NCBI GenBank assembly: GCA_947628955.1
Contig: CANRBX010000025.1
Location: forward strand, 1-37,041
Direction: 5' to 3'
DNA length: 37,041 bases
From: an uncultured Lachnospiraceae bacterium
GTDB lineage: Bacteria; Bacillota; Clostridia; Lachnospirales; Lachnospiraceae
The position numbers and the translations under genes were made by a program. This document shows positions 15,984 to 22,568 of this stretch, piece by piece (positions within the stretch are counted from its first letter, which is position 1; every line of letters begins with the position of its first letter). Below the pieces are notes generated by a model. That model made no database searches and was not told the origin of the DNA. It was given only the letters and a program-made list of their open reading frames with translations.

Positions 15984-16379
15984 TCACATATCCTCCGCCA
16001 GCAGCTCCCCGGCCTTTTTTTCAAATTCGTAAAACAAATCCGTATATCTCCCGACAATGGTTTTACAGTATTCCCGTATCACACTCTCGTCGTAGTCATG
16101 CGCCAGCTCATTGCGGACGCGGAGCATATCCATCCACTCCTGTGCATCGATCAGCTCCGCACGGAACGCCTGTCTGAGAACTTCTCTCGGCGAACCCGTC
16201 ACAAACCCGGTGATTCCATAGTACTGCACAAGGATATCCTTCATCACCTTCCATGCAAGTTCAAATGTGATTCCAAACTTCGCTCCGGTTCCGCTCAGGA
16301 CAAAGGAATCCGACATATCCCTTTGCCGCGCCTCTGCAAGAGCCGCAAGAGAGTTCTGAAAGCTAAGAAACCGATTCAT
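15984..16379 (-). CDS. hepT: HepT-like HEPN toxin (HI0074 family)
   Basis: HEPN-domain protein of 131 residues of the nucleotidyltransferase-substrate-binding/HI0074 family. The key Rx4HxY motif is intact: Arg89, His94, Tyr96 in RNELAHDY. In characterised MntA-HepT (type VII) modules the HEPN protein is an RNase toxin and the partner blocks it by adding AMP to the motif tyrosine (established for the family). The ATG at 16379 follows GGAAGGAAAATTT; an ATG at 16394 is possible but poorly spaced. It overlaps mntA by 17 bp and its stop overlaps the start region of the VWA gene, tying the toxin-antitoxin module to the VWA-AAA pair. Confidence 0.9.
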   Translation of the reverse strand: MNRFLSFQNSLAALAEARQRDMSDSFVLSGTGAKFGITFELAWKVMKDILVQYYGITGFVTGSPREVLRQAFRAELIDAQEWMDMLRVRNELAHDYDESVIREYCKTIVGRYTDLFYEFEKKAGELLAEDM

Positions 16380-16647
16380 AAATTTTCCTTCCATACAGGC
16401 GTATATCCTCCAAAAGATTCCGGTTCCGGCACGTATCCAGATTCAGCAGGTCTACCGTATACAATGTGGGGATCTCGTCCACCTGCCAGAACAGCGTTCC
16501 AAAGTCCTGCGCGCCGCTCACGGCGATATCAATATCGCTGCGCTCCCGGTGCGTTCCCTTTGCACGCGAGCCATACAGATAAATCTCCCGCACAGAGTGC
16601 TCCTTACATATTCTTATGACCTCTTCAAGAACCTCATTTACGTCCAT
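16363..16647 (-). CDS. mntA: MntA-like nucleotidyltransferase antitoxin (MNT domain)
   Basis: Minimal nucleotidyltransferase of 94 residues. The GSx10DxD catalytic motif is complete: Gly26-Ser27 (YLYGSRAKG) and Asp38-Ile-Asp40 (SDIDIAV). A third acidic residue of the fold is probably Asp64 in YTVDLLNL. Predicted to transfer AMP to its HepT partner, neutralising it. The ATG at 16647 follows GAGGTGGGGT, and a good promoter lies 60-90 bp upstream. It is the first gene of the mntA-hepT-VWA-AAA series. Confidence 0.92.
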   Translation of the reverse strand: MDVNEVLEEVIRICKEHSVREIYLYGSRAKGTHRERSDIDIAVSGAQDFGTLFWQVDEIPTLYTVDLLNLDTCRNRNLLEDIRLYGRKIYESVS

Positions 16648-16709
16648 ACCCCACCTCTGAAGCTGTCTCTGTCCATGCGTCTGCCGCCGTGCCGCGTATT
16701 TACGTACAC

Positions 16710-16738
16710 AGTATAATGGATTTCGGGTGTCTGTGCAA
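16710..16738 (-). promoter_or_regulatory. Promoter of the mntA-hepT-VWA-AAA operon
   Basis: Minus strand TTGCAC (16738-16733), 17-bp spacer, TATACT (16715-16710), about 63 bp before the mntA ATG. Confidence 0.7.
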
Positions 16739-16757
16739 GAAGTGTTTTGCAGGGATT

Positions 16758-16823
16758 AAAAAGGGGCCGTCGCAAAATACAGCCGGATTGTGATAAACCC
16801 TCCCTGTGTATTTTTCGACAGCC
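16758..16823 (-). terminator. Rho-independent terminator of the opp operon
   Basis: An imperfect 18-bp stem (16806-16823 with 16765-16782) on the minus strand is followed by CCCCTTTTT. It lies 30 bp after the stop of the small membrane protein gene, at the end of the opp operon. Confidence 0.72.
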
Positions 16824-16852
16824 CTCGTCTTTATTCTCTTTGTCCGGCCTGT

Positions 16853-17215
16853 CTATGTCCAGGCCAGGATCATCACCAGTATCACTGCGCCGAGGCCCAG
16901 TATAAAGGCCATGCCGATCAGCAGGGCCGCTTTCAGCGCCCCGAGCGCGTACATTCTCCGCTCCTGCGGAGTCATCACATCCGACTGCTCCCACGGGCGG
17001 TCCGGACGGCTGTCCCCTGATTCCTCCCGGGATGAGCCGGCTCCCCGCTGGCCGCCCTGCAAGGCCGGATCCTGCGCCGCCTGCGGCCTTCTCATCCGGA
17101 AGAGCGCCGGGCCCTCGATCCCGCTCATATCAGCGACCGTGCGTCCGGCGTCCTCCGGGACACGCGTCCGGTCTTCGGGATTCTCCCGGTCTCTCTGCTT
17201 CTGTCTCGCAGTCAT
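16853..17215 (-). CDS. Small single-pass membrane protein at the end of the opp operon, unknown function
   Basis: A 120-residue protein that is hydrophilic and charged up to about residue 90 (many Arg, Glu, Gln, Pro) and ends in one strong transmembrane helix (ALKAALLIGMAFILGLGAVI). It looks tail-anchored with the hydrophilic part in the cytoplasm. The ATG at 17215 is best spaced from AAAGGAG; ATGs at 17224 and 17248 are alternatives. No family was recognised. It is the last gene before the operon terminator, separated from oppF by a 259-bp repeat-containing gap. Confidence 0.65.
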   Translation of the reverse strand: MTARQKQRDRENPEDRTRVPEDAGRTVADMSGIEGPALFRMRRPQAAQDPALQGGQRGAGSSREESGDSRPDRPWEQSDVMTPQERRMYALGALKAALLIGMAFILGLGAVILVMILAWT

Positions 17216-17341
17216 TTTCCGCATCTCCTTTTCCCTGAAACCGTCCATGGGGACTCCCGCTCCTGCCCCGCTTCTTCCTCATGTCCGGGCAGGTTCTCAG
17301 CGCGCCATCCCCCTGTGTTCTGAAGGAGCGGCCTCACGTCA

Positions 17342-17465
17342 CCCGAAAGACCGGCACCACACCGCCCGAAAGGATCAGCATCGCACCATCCTGAAGGATT
17401 GGCCTCGCGCTGCCCGAAAGGACCGGTGCCGCACCATCCCGAAAGACCGGCACCGCACCGCGGTG
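17342..17465. repeat. 48-bp tandem repeat (two 24-bp half units) after oppF
   Basis: CCCGAAAG-type blocks recur with alternating 23- and 25-bp spacing (Gs at 17345, 17368, 17393, 17416, 17441), giving a 48-bp period over about 2.5 copies. On the minus strand a GTG-initiated open frame of 88 codons (17478-17212), overlapping the oppF stop, reads as octapeptide repeats of the type CGAGLSGW. Whether it is translated is unknown; nothing beyond the repeat suggests a protein. Confidence 0.8.
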
Positions 17466-17474
17466 CGTCAAGGG

Positions 17475-18512
17475 TCACTGTGTTTTAGCACCGGCGTCGT
17501 CGTACAGGTGGCAGACCACATAGTGGCCCGGCTCTATCTCACGCTGCGCCGGAACCTCTTCCTTGCAGCGCTGCATACAGTTCGCGCACCGCGTGTGGAA
17601 CTTGCAGCCCGACGGCGGATTTGCCGGGGACGGGATCGAGCCCTCGAGCACGATCCGGTTCATCTTCGCATGCGGATCCGGAACCGGGATCGCAGAGAAC
17701 AGGGCCCGGGTATACGGGTGCAGCGGATTGCGGAAGATGTCCTCCGTCCTGCCGTACTCCACCAGATCCCCGAGGTACATCACGCCGACCGTGTCCGATA
17801 TGTGCTCCACGACGGAGAGGTCGTGCGAGATAAACAGATAGGTGAGCGAATATTTCTCCTGAAGATCCTTGAGCAGGTTGATGATCTGCGCCTGAATCGA
17901 GACGTCGAGCGCCGACACCGGCTCGTCGCAGACCACAAACTCCGGATTGAGCGCCAGTGCGCGCGCAATGCAGATGCGCTGGCGCTGGCCGCCTGAAAAT
18001 TCATGCGGGTAGCGGTCCTTGTGGAACGGCTGCAGCCCGCAGTTGTCCATCACGCGGTCGACATAGTCGTTAAATTCCGCCTTCGGCACCAGATTGTGCT
18101 CTCTGACCGCCTCGCCGATGATCTCACCCACCGGCAGACGCGGCGACAGGCTGGAAAACGGATCCTGGAAGATGATCTGCATCTTCGTGCGCAGCGCGCG
18201 CATCTCTTTCGCAGAGAGGTCATAGACTTCCCTGCCGTTGAACAGCACCTGGCCGTCCGTCTTCTCCCCCGACAGGCGCAGGATCGTGCGCCCCGTCGTC
18301 GTCTTGCCGCAGCCGGACTCGCCCACAAGGCCCATCGTCGTGCCCCGCTTCAGGTTGAACGTGACGCCGTCCACGGCCTTCACCCAGCCGACCGTGCGGG
18401 ACATCATGCCGCCCTTGATCGGGAAATGTTTTTTCAGATTGTTTACCATCAGGATATACTGAGGGTCGTAGGTGACGGGAGTGCCGTCAGCCATGCCTTT
18501 CCGTGTGCTCAT
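17475..18512 (-). CDS. oppF: Oligopeptide ABC transporter ATP-binding protein OppF
   Basis: One of the two ATPases of the peptide importer, 345 residues. Walker [10 protein letters not shown] (about 64-72), Q-loop [10 protein letters not shown], signature FSGGQRQR (about 172-179), Walker B VVCDEP, H-loop [10 protein letters not shown], then the C-terminal oligo_HPY domain with [14 protein letters not shown] and the Cys-rich [14 protein letters not shown] stretch. The ATG at 18512 follows GGAGGGAAGGCGTG and overlaps the oppD stop (ATGA), so the genes are coupled. Confidence 0.95.
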   Translation of the reverse strand: MSTRKGMADGTPVTYDPQYILMVNNLKKHFPIKGGMMSRTVGWVKAVDGVTFNLKRGTTMGLVGESGCGKTTTGRTILRLSGEKTDGQVLFNGREVYDLSAKEMRALRTKMQIIFQDPFSSLSPRLPVGEIIGEAVREHNLVPKAEFNDYVDRVMDNCGLQPFHKDRYPHEFSGGQRQRICIARALALNPEFVVCDEPVSALDVSIQAQIINLLKDLQEKYSLTYLFISHDLSVVEHISDTVGVMYLGDLVEYGRTEDIFRNPLHPYTRALFSAIPVPDPHAKMNRIVLEGSIPSPANPPSGCKFHTRCANCMQRCKEEVPAQREIEPGHYVVCHLYDDAGAKTQ

Positions 18513-19753
18513 CACGCCTTCCCTCCTTTCCGGCCTGTGCCTGCCTCCGGTTTCCGCCCCGCTGCCCGGCCGGCGTCCGCCGGATTCTGACCTGCCGGCG
18601 GGACTTTCTCCGGCTTTTCACCGTCGTAATAGCGGTAGCAGGACACCTTGTGCGTCGCAGACAGGCTGATCTCTCCCGGATATTCCCCGCTGCACCGTCC
18701 CACGCACATCTCACAGCGGTCCTTGAAATAGCAGTAATCCGGCATGTTGATCGGATTCGGCACCTTGCCCGGGATTGAGTAAAGCTTGTCGACCTGTTTG
18801 CCGACCACCGGCTTGGACGCCATCAGTCCGATCGTGTACGGGTGCGCCGGGTGATAGAAAATATCCTCGGCCGTCCCCTTCTCCACGATGCGCCCCGCAT
18901 ACATGACCACGACATAGTCGGCCATCTCCGCGATGACGCCCAGGTCATGCGTGATAAACATGATCGAGGAATTGATCTTATTTTTCAGGTTTCTCAGCAG
19001 ATCGAGCACCTGCGCCTGGATCGTCACGTCCAGCGCCGTCGTCGGCTCGTCCGCAATGATGATCTTCGGGCTGCACGCGAGCGCCATCGCGATGCAGACA
19101 CGCTGGCGCATTCCGCCGGAAAGCTCATGCGGGTACATCTGGTAGACGCCCTCGCTGTTCGCGATGCCCACCATCTCCAGCAGCTCGATCGTCCGGGCCT
19201 TCACCGCGTCCCTGCTCTTCCCTTCCCCGTCGTGCAGCTCGATGACCTCATTCAGCTGGTCGCCGATGCGGAAGACCGGGTTCAGGGACGTCATCGGCTC
19301 CTGGAAGATCATGGAGACAAAATTGCCGCGCAGGTTCTGCAGCTTCTCGTACGGCATCTTCGCCACATCGTATGCCTTGGAGCCCAGGTTCAGGCGGATC
19401 TCGCCCTCCACGATCTGGCCCTGGGGCCGCTGCAGCAGCTGCATCAGGGAGAGGCTGGTCACGGACTTGCCGCAGCCCGACTCGCCCACGACGCCCACGG
19501 TCTTGCCGATCGGCACCTCAAAGCTCACGCCGTCCACGCTCTTGACCGTGCCCGCGTCCGTGAAGAAATAAGTGTGCAGATTGTCAAACTCCACCGCGTT
19601 CTGCGGATCGTGCATGACAGTCAGATATTCGCTCTCAGGAACATTTTTCCGCTTGCGCTTTTTCTCCAGTTCATTTGTAATTTTGCGGTTCGCTCTGGAA
19701 ATCCGCCGGGACTCTCTGCCGGAGAGGTAACCCTCTGGTTTTTTCTTTGCCAT
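18512..19753 (-). CDS. oppD: Oligopeptide ABC transporter ATP-binding protein OppD
   Basis: Second ATPase of the importer, 413 residues. Walker A GESGCGKS (90-97), Q-loop MIFQEPMTSLNP, signature LSGGMRQRV (211-219), Walker B IIIADEP, H-loop ITHDLGVIAE, and oligo_HPY C-terminus with HPYTIGLMAS and CYFKDRCEMCVGRC. It has an unusual basic N-terminal extension of about 50 residues (KKRKRKNVPE) before the core and a Pro/Gly-rich tail after about 380, making it longer than the usual 320-340. The ATG at 19753 follows GAGAGGAGGGGCGCGAA. Confidence 0.95.
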   Translation of the reverse strand: MAKKKPEGYLSGRESRRISRANRKITNELEKKRKRKNVPESEYLTVMHDPQNAVEFDNLHTYFFTDAGTVKSVDGVSFEVPIGKTVGVVGESGCGKSVTSLSLMQLLQRPQGQIVEGEIRLNLGSKAYDVAKMPYEKLQNLRGNFVSMIFQEPMTSLNPVFRIGDQLNEVIELHDGEGKSRDAVKARTIELLEMVGIANSEGVYQMYPHELSGGMRQRVCIAMALACSPKIIIADEPTTALDVTIQAQVLDLLRNLKNKINSSIMFITHDLGVIAEMADYVVVMYAGRIVEKGTAEDIFYHPAHPYTIGLMASKPVVGKQVDKLYSIPGKVPNPINMPDYCYFKDRCEMCVGRCSGEYPGEISLSATHKVSCYRYYDGEKPEKVPPAGQNPADAGRAAGRKPEAGTGRKGGKA

Positions 19754-19769
19754 TTCGCGCCCCTCCTCT

Positions 19770-21317
19770 CTACCGTTTCATCTTCGGGTCGAACGCGTCG
19801 CGCAGACCGTCGCCCACAAAGTTGAATCCGAGCACCGTGATCAGCAGGCAGATGCCGGCCGGTATCCACACGTACCAGAACGTCGTCATCACGTACGAGT
19901 TATTTACATCAGAGATAATGTTGCCCCAGGAGGCAAACGGGAATTTGACGCCGAGGCCCAGGAAGGACAGCGTCGCCTCCGTGATGATCGTGGAGCCGAG
20001 TCCCATCGTGCACGTGACGATCAGCTGCGGGATCACATTCGGGATCAGGTGGCGGAAGATGCGCCGCGATACGCGGATGCCGCAGGCTTCCGTGGCCGTC
20101 ATAAATTCCTGCTCGCGCAGCGAGAGGATCTGGCCGCGCACCAGGCGCGCGATCCCGGGCCAGCCCAGGAATCCGAGGATCAGCATCAGGTAAAGCATGC
20201 GGATCTGCGGATCCACACGCATGTTGTCCATCGCCGCACCCAGAATGATGATGATCGGCATCGAGGGAATGCAGTAGAAAATATCCACGATACGCATGAT
20301 CAGGTTGTCGATCCACCCGCCGAAATAGCCGGAAATGCCGCCCAGGATGACGCCGATCACGGTCTCGATCGCGACGACGATAAAGCCGATGACCAGGGAC
20401 ACGCGTCCGCCGTACATCAGGCGCACCAGCATATCCATACCGTTGTTGTCCGTCCCGAGCAGATGCGCGGACGACGGTCTCGCATACGTGTCGTAGACAT
20501 AGGTGGCAGTCTCCTGCTGAACAGACCACACCTTTGCGCTCGCGTCATACTCGATCGTGTAGGTGCTCTCTTTCCCGTCCGCATCCGTATAGACAAACTC
20601 GTCCGTATCGGTCTCCAGCGCTTCCTCGAGCCGCTCCTTGAAATCCCGGGTGATGACCACGCCGTTCTCCTTCGGGGCCACGACAAAGCGGCTGATATAG
20701 GCGACCGCGGTGTCCCCCTGAAGGATGTTGCCTTCCGCGTCCAGCGTGTAGTCGGTTCCGCCGGCGGAAAATTCCGTGCCGCCGTTTGTATAGGCTCTCA
20801 GGGCCTCAAGCTTCAGATCGAAGGATGGCTCATCCATGCCGTCCTCCGCATTCACGATATCCTTGTAGGCGATCGCGAGCATCGTCCCGTCCGCCTTGCT
20901 GACCGAGTAGAAATCCGGTCCTTCCTCGGCGATCGTATAGCTCTCGCCCTTCCAGTCGAAGCTGTCCTTCCCCTTGCCGTAGGCGAGCAGGAACTGTGCC
21001 TCCATGATCGTGCCGAACTCCTGTCCCTCCGCCACCGCGTAGCGCAGGTCTTCGTTTCGCACGACCCCGACATATTCCTTGTCGAGATAAGTCGTCGTGT
21101 AAAACTGCTCTGCCTGCCCGTACGGCATGACAAACCCTCCGATAAAGGAGAACACGAACATCACGATCAGCATCACGAGGCCAAGCACGGCCAGACGGTT
21201 CCGGAAAAAGCGCTTTATGACGAGCGCGCCCGGCGACAGCACCTTCACGCGGCGGTCGTCGTTGAGGGAATACTGCTCTTCTTCTGTTTGGGTGTTCTGT
21301 TTCAGTTCTTCAGACAT
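19770..21317 (-). CDS. oppC: Oligopeptide ABC transporter permease OppC with large extracytoplasmic insertion
   Basis: Inner-membrane permease, 515 residues against about 300 for typical OppC. A cytoplasmic N-tail (1-40) and TM1 (about 42-64) are followed by a hydrophilic segment of about 200 residues (70-282) facing outside, then the conserved permease core starting HLLGTDNNGMDMLVRLMYGGRVSL, with the EAA loop region (TATEACGIRVSRRIFRHLIPN) and five further membrane segments. The insertion has Tyr/Thr/Asp-rich beta-type repeats (DSFDWKGESYTI, EFSAGGTDYTL, STYTIEYDAS). The ATG at 21317 lies 16 bp after oppB. The insertion may dock the unusually long OppA (inference). Confidence 0.93.
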   Translation of the reverse strand: MSEELKQNTQTEEEQYSLNDDRRVKVLSPGALVIKRFFRNRLAVLGLVMLIVMFVFSFIGGFVMPYGQAEQFYTTTYLDKEYVGVVRNEDLRYAVAEGQEFGTIMEAQFLLAYGKGKDSFDWKGESYTIAEEGPDFYSVSKADGTMLAIAYKDIVNAEDGMDEPSFDLKLEALRAYTNGGTEFSAGGTDYTLDAEGNILQGDTAVAYISRFVVAPKENGVVITRDFKERLEEALETDTDEFVYTDADGKESTYTIEYDASAKVWSVQQETATYVYDTYARPSSAHLLGTDNNGMDMLVRLMYGGRVSLVIGFIVVAIETVIGVILGGISGYFGGWIDNLIMRIVDIFYCIPSMPIIIILGAAMDNMRVDPQIRMLYLMLILGFLGWPGIARLVRGQILSLREQEFMTATEACGIRVSRRIFRHLIPNVIPQLIVTCTMGLGSTIITEATLSFLGLGVKFPFASWGNIISDVNNSYVMTTFWYVWIPAGICLLITVLGFNFVGDGLRDAFDPKMKR

Positions 21318-21332
21318 GCAATTCCCTCCCCT

Positions 21333-22319
21333 CTACGCGATGCGCACGCGCGGATCCACCACCGCGTACAGAATATCCGATATCAGGTTGCCCGCCAGGG
21401 TCAGGACAGCGATAAAGCTCAGGTAAAACATGGTAAACGGAATGTCTCCGGCCACCATCGCCTGATAGGAGGCAAATCCGATCCCCGGTATCGAGAACAG
21501 CGTCTCCGTGATCAGCGCGCCGGAAAACAGGCCGGGCAGGGAGCCGCCGACGATCGTCACCAGCGGGATCAGCGTATTGCGGAACGCATGGTGATAGATA
21601 ACCTTCGACTCGCTCAGGCCCTTCGCGCGCGCCGTGCGGATGTAGTCCGCGTTCAGTACCTCCAGCATGTTCGTCCTCGTGTAGCGCATCAGCGAGCCGA
21701 CGGATATGATCGTCAGCGTGGCGATCGGCAGTACCAGATGGTTGCACTTGTCGAGGAACTGTCCCATCGCGTCAAGCTGCGCGTAATTGCGCCCCACAAT
21801 CCCGTGCGTATCGAACCAGCCAAGCTTCACGGAAAAAACCAGCTTGAGGATCGTCGCAAAGAAGAAGGTCGGGAGCGAGATGCCCACCAGCGCGCTGGCA
21901 GAGATAATATAATCCGACCGTGAGTACTGCTTTGTGGCCGCGATCACGCCGAGCGGGATCGCGATCACCAGCTCCAGGATCAGGGAGATCGCTCCCATGA
22001 CAAAAGAAACGCCGATCACGCTCTTGAACTCCTGCACCACCGGCACGGTGAAGCGCCAGCTGTCCCCGAAATGTCCGTGTGCAAAATCATTCAGCCAGCG
22101 GAAATATCCGATCAGGATCGGCTGATCCAGGCCGTAGGACGCATTGAGCTGCTCCAGCCACTCCGTGTAGGATTTGGAACCCGGCTTGGACGAGAGCTGG
22201 ATGGCCATTGTCTCCACGTAGCTCGTCGGCAGGCAGCGGATCAGCGTGTAGATGATCAGTGTGACAAAGAAAAGAATAAAAATTGAAAACAGGATACGCT
22301 TGATAATATAGTTCCGCAA
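21333..22319 (-). CDS. oppB: Oligopeptide ABC transporter permease OppB
   Basis: Permease partner of OppC, 328 residues, about six transmembrane helices, with the family opening RNYIIKRILFSIFILFFVTLIIYTL and the conserved EAA loop (ARAKGLSESKVIYHHAFRNTLIPL). The start is assigned to a TTG at 22319 because AAAGGAGGGATTTT sits 6 bp before it; the in-frame ATG at 22337 lies upstream of that ribosome site and has none of its own. A TTG start may limit expression. The gene follows oppA after a 249-bp gap containing two hairpins. Confidence 0.92.
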   Translation of the reverse strand: MRNYIIKRILFSIFILFFVTLIIYTLIRCLPTSYVETMAIQLSSKPGSKSYTEWLEQLNASYGLDQPILIGYFRWLNDFAHGHFGDSWRFTVPVVQEFKSVIGVSFVMGAISLILELVIAIPLGVIAATKQYSRSDYIISASALVGISLPTFFFATILKLVFSVKLGWFDTHGIVGRNYAQLDAMGQFLDKCNHLVLPIATLTIISVGSLMRYTRTNMLEVLNADYIRTARAKGLSESKVIYHHAFRNTLIPLVTIVGGSLPGLFSGALITETLFSIPGIGFASYQAMVAGDIPFTMFYLSFIAVLTLAGNLISDILYAVVDPRVRIA

Positions 22320-22370
22320 AAAATCCCTCCTTTCCATTTCAAAGAAGATGATGTTAAGGTCACATGAAAC

Positions 22371-22390
22371 CGGCAGGAACTTTCCTGCCG
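22371..22390. other. Short hairpin upstream of oppB
   Basis: A 9-bp inverted repeat (CGGCAGGAA and its complement) with a 2-nt loop lies in the oppA-oppB gap. It may act with the larger hairpin at 22472-22512 in processing or stabilising mRNA ends. Confidence 0.5.
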
Positions 22391-22471
22391 CAAAGGAAAA
22401 CCGCGCAGCAGGCGGCTGCCTCACCTTTGAGTACAGTCCCCGGCTGCGCGGCAAACTGAAAACGTCCGGTA

Positions 22472-22512
22472 CGGAATATCACAGGGACGCGCCTGCGCCC
22501 TGTGATATTCCG
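22472..22512. other. Intercistronic hairpin between oppA and oppB
   Basis: Perfect 15-bp inverted repeat (22472-22486 and 22498-22512) with an 11-nt loop, 57 bp after the oppA stop. There is no U-tract on the minus strand, so it more likely stabilises the oppA message or partly attenuates transcription than fully terminates it. This would give more binding protein than permease. Confidence 0.75.
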
Positions 22513-22568
22513 CATAATTCCGGCAGATTTACTTATTTTTCAGAAGTCCGTGCTGACCTCTGTCCGGA

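Noticed and set aside
20049-21923. Plus-strand open frame of about 620 codons opposite oppC and oppB
   Set aside because: Antisense shadow of clear permease genes; His/Asp/Arg-rich, with no recognisable domain.
22320-22454. Longer OppB starting at 22454 or 22337
   Set aside because: The upstream codons cover the ribosome site itself and a hairpin region; TTG at 22319 has ideal spacing and gives the conserved N-terminus.
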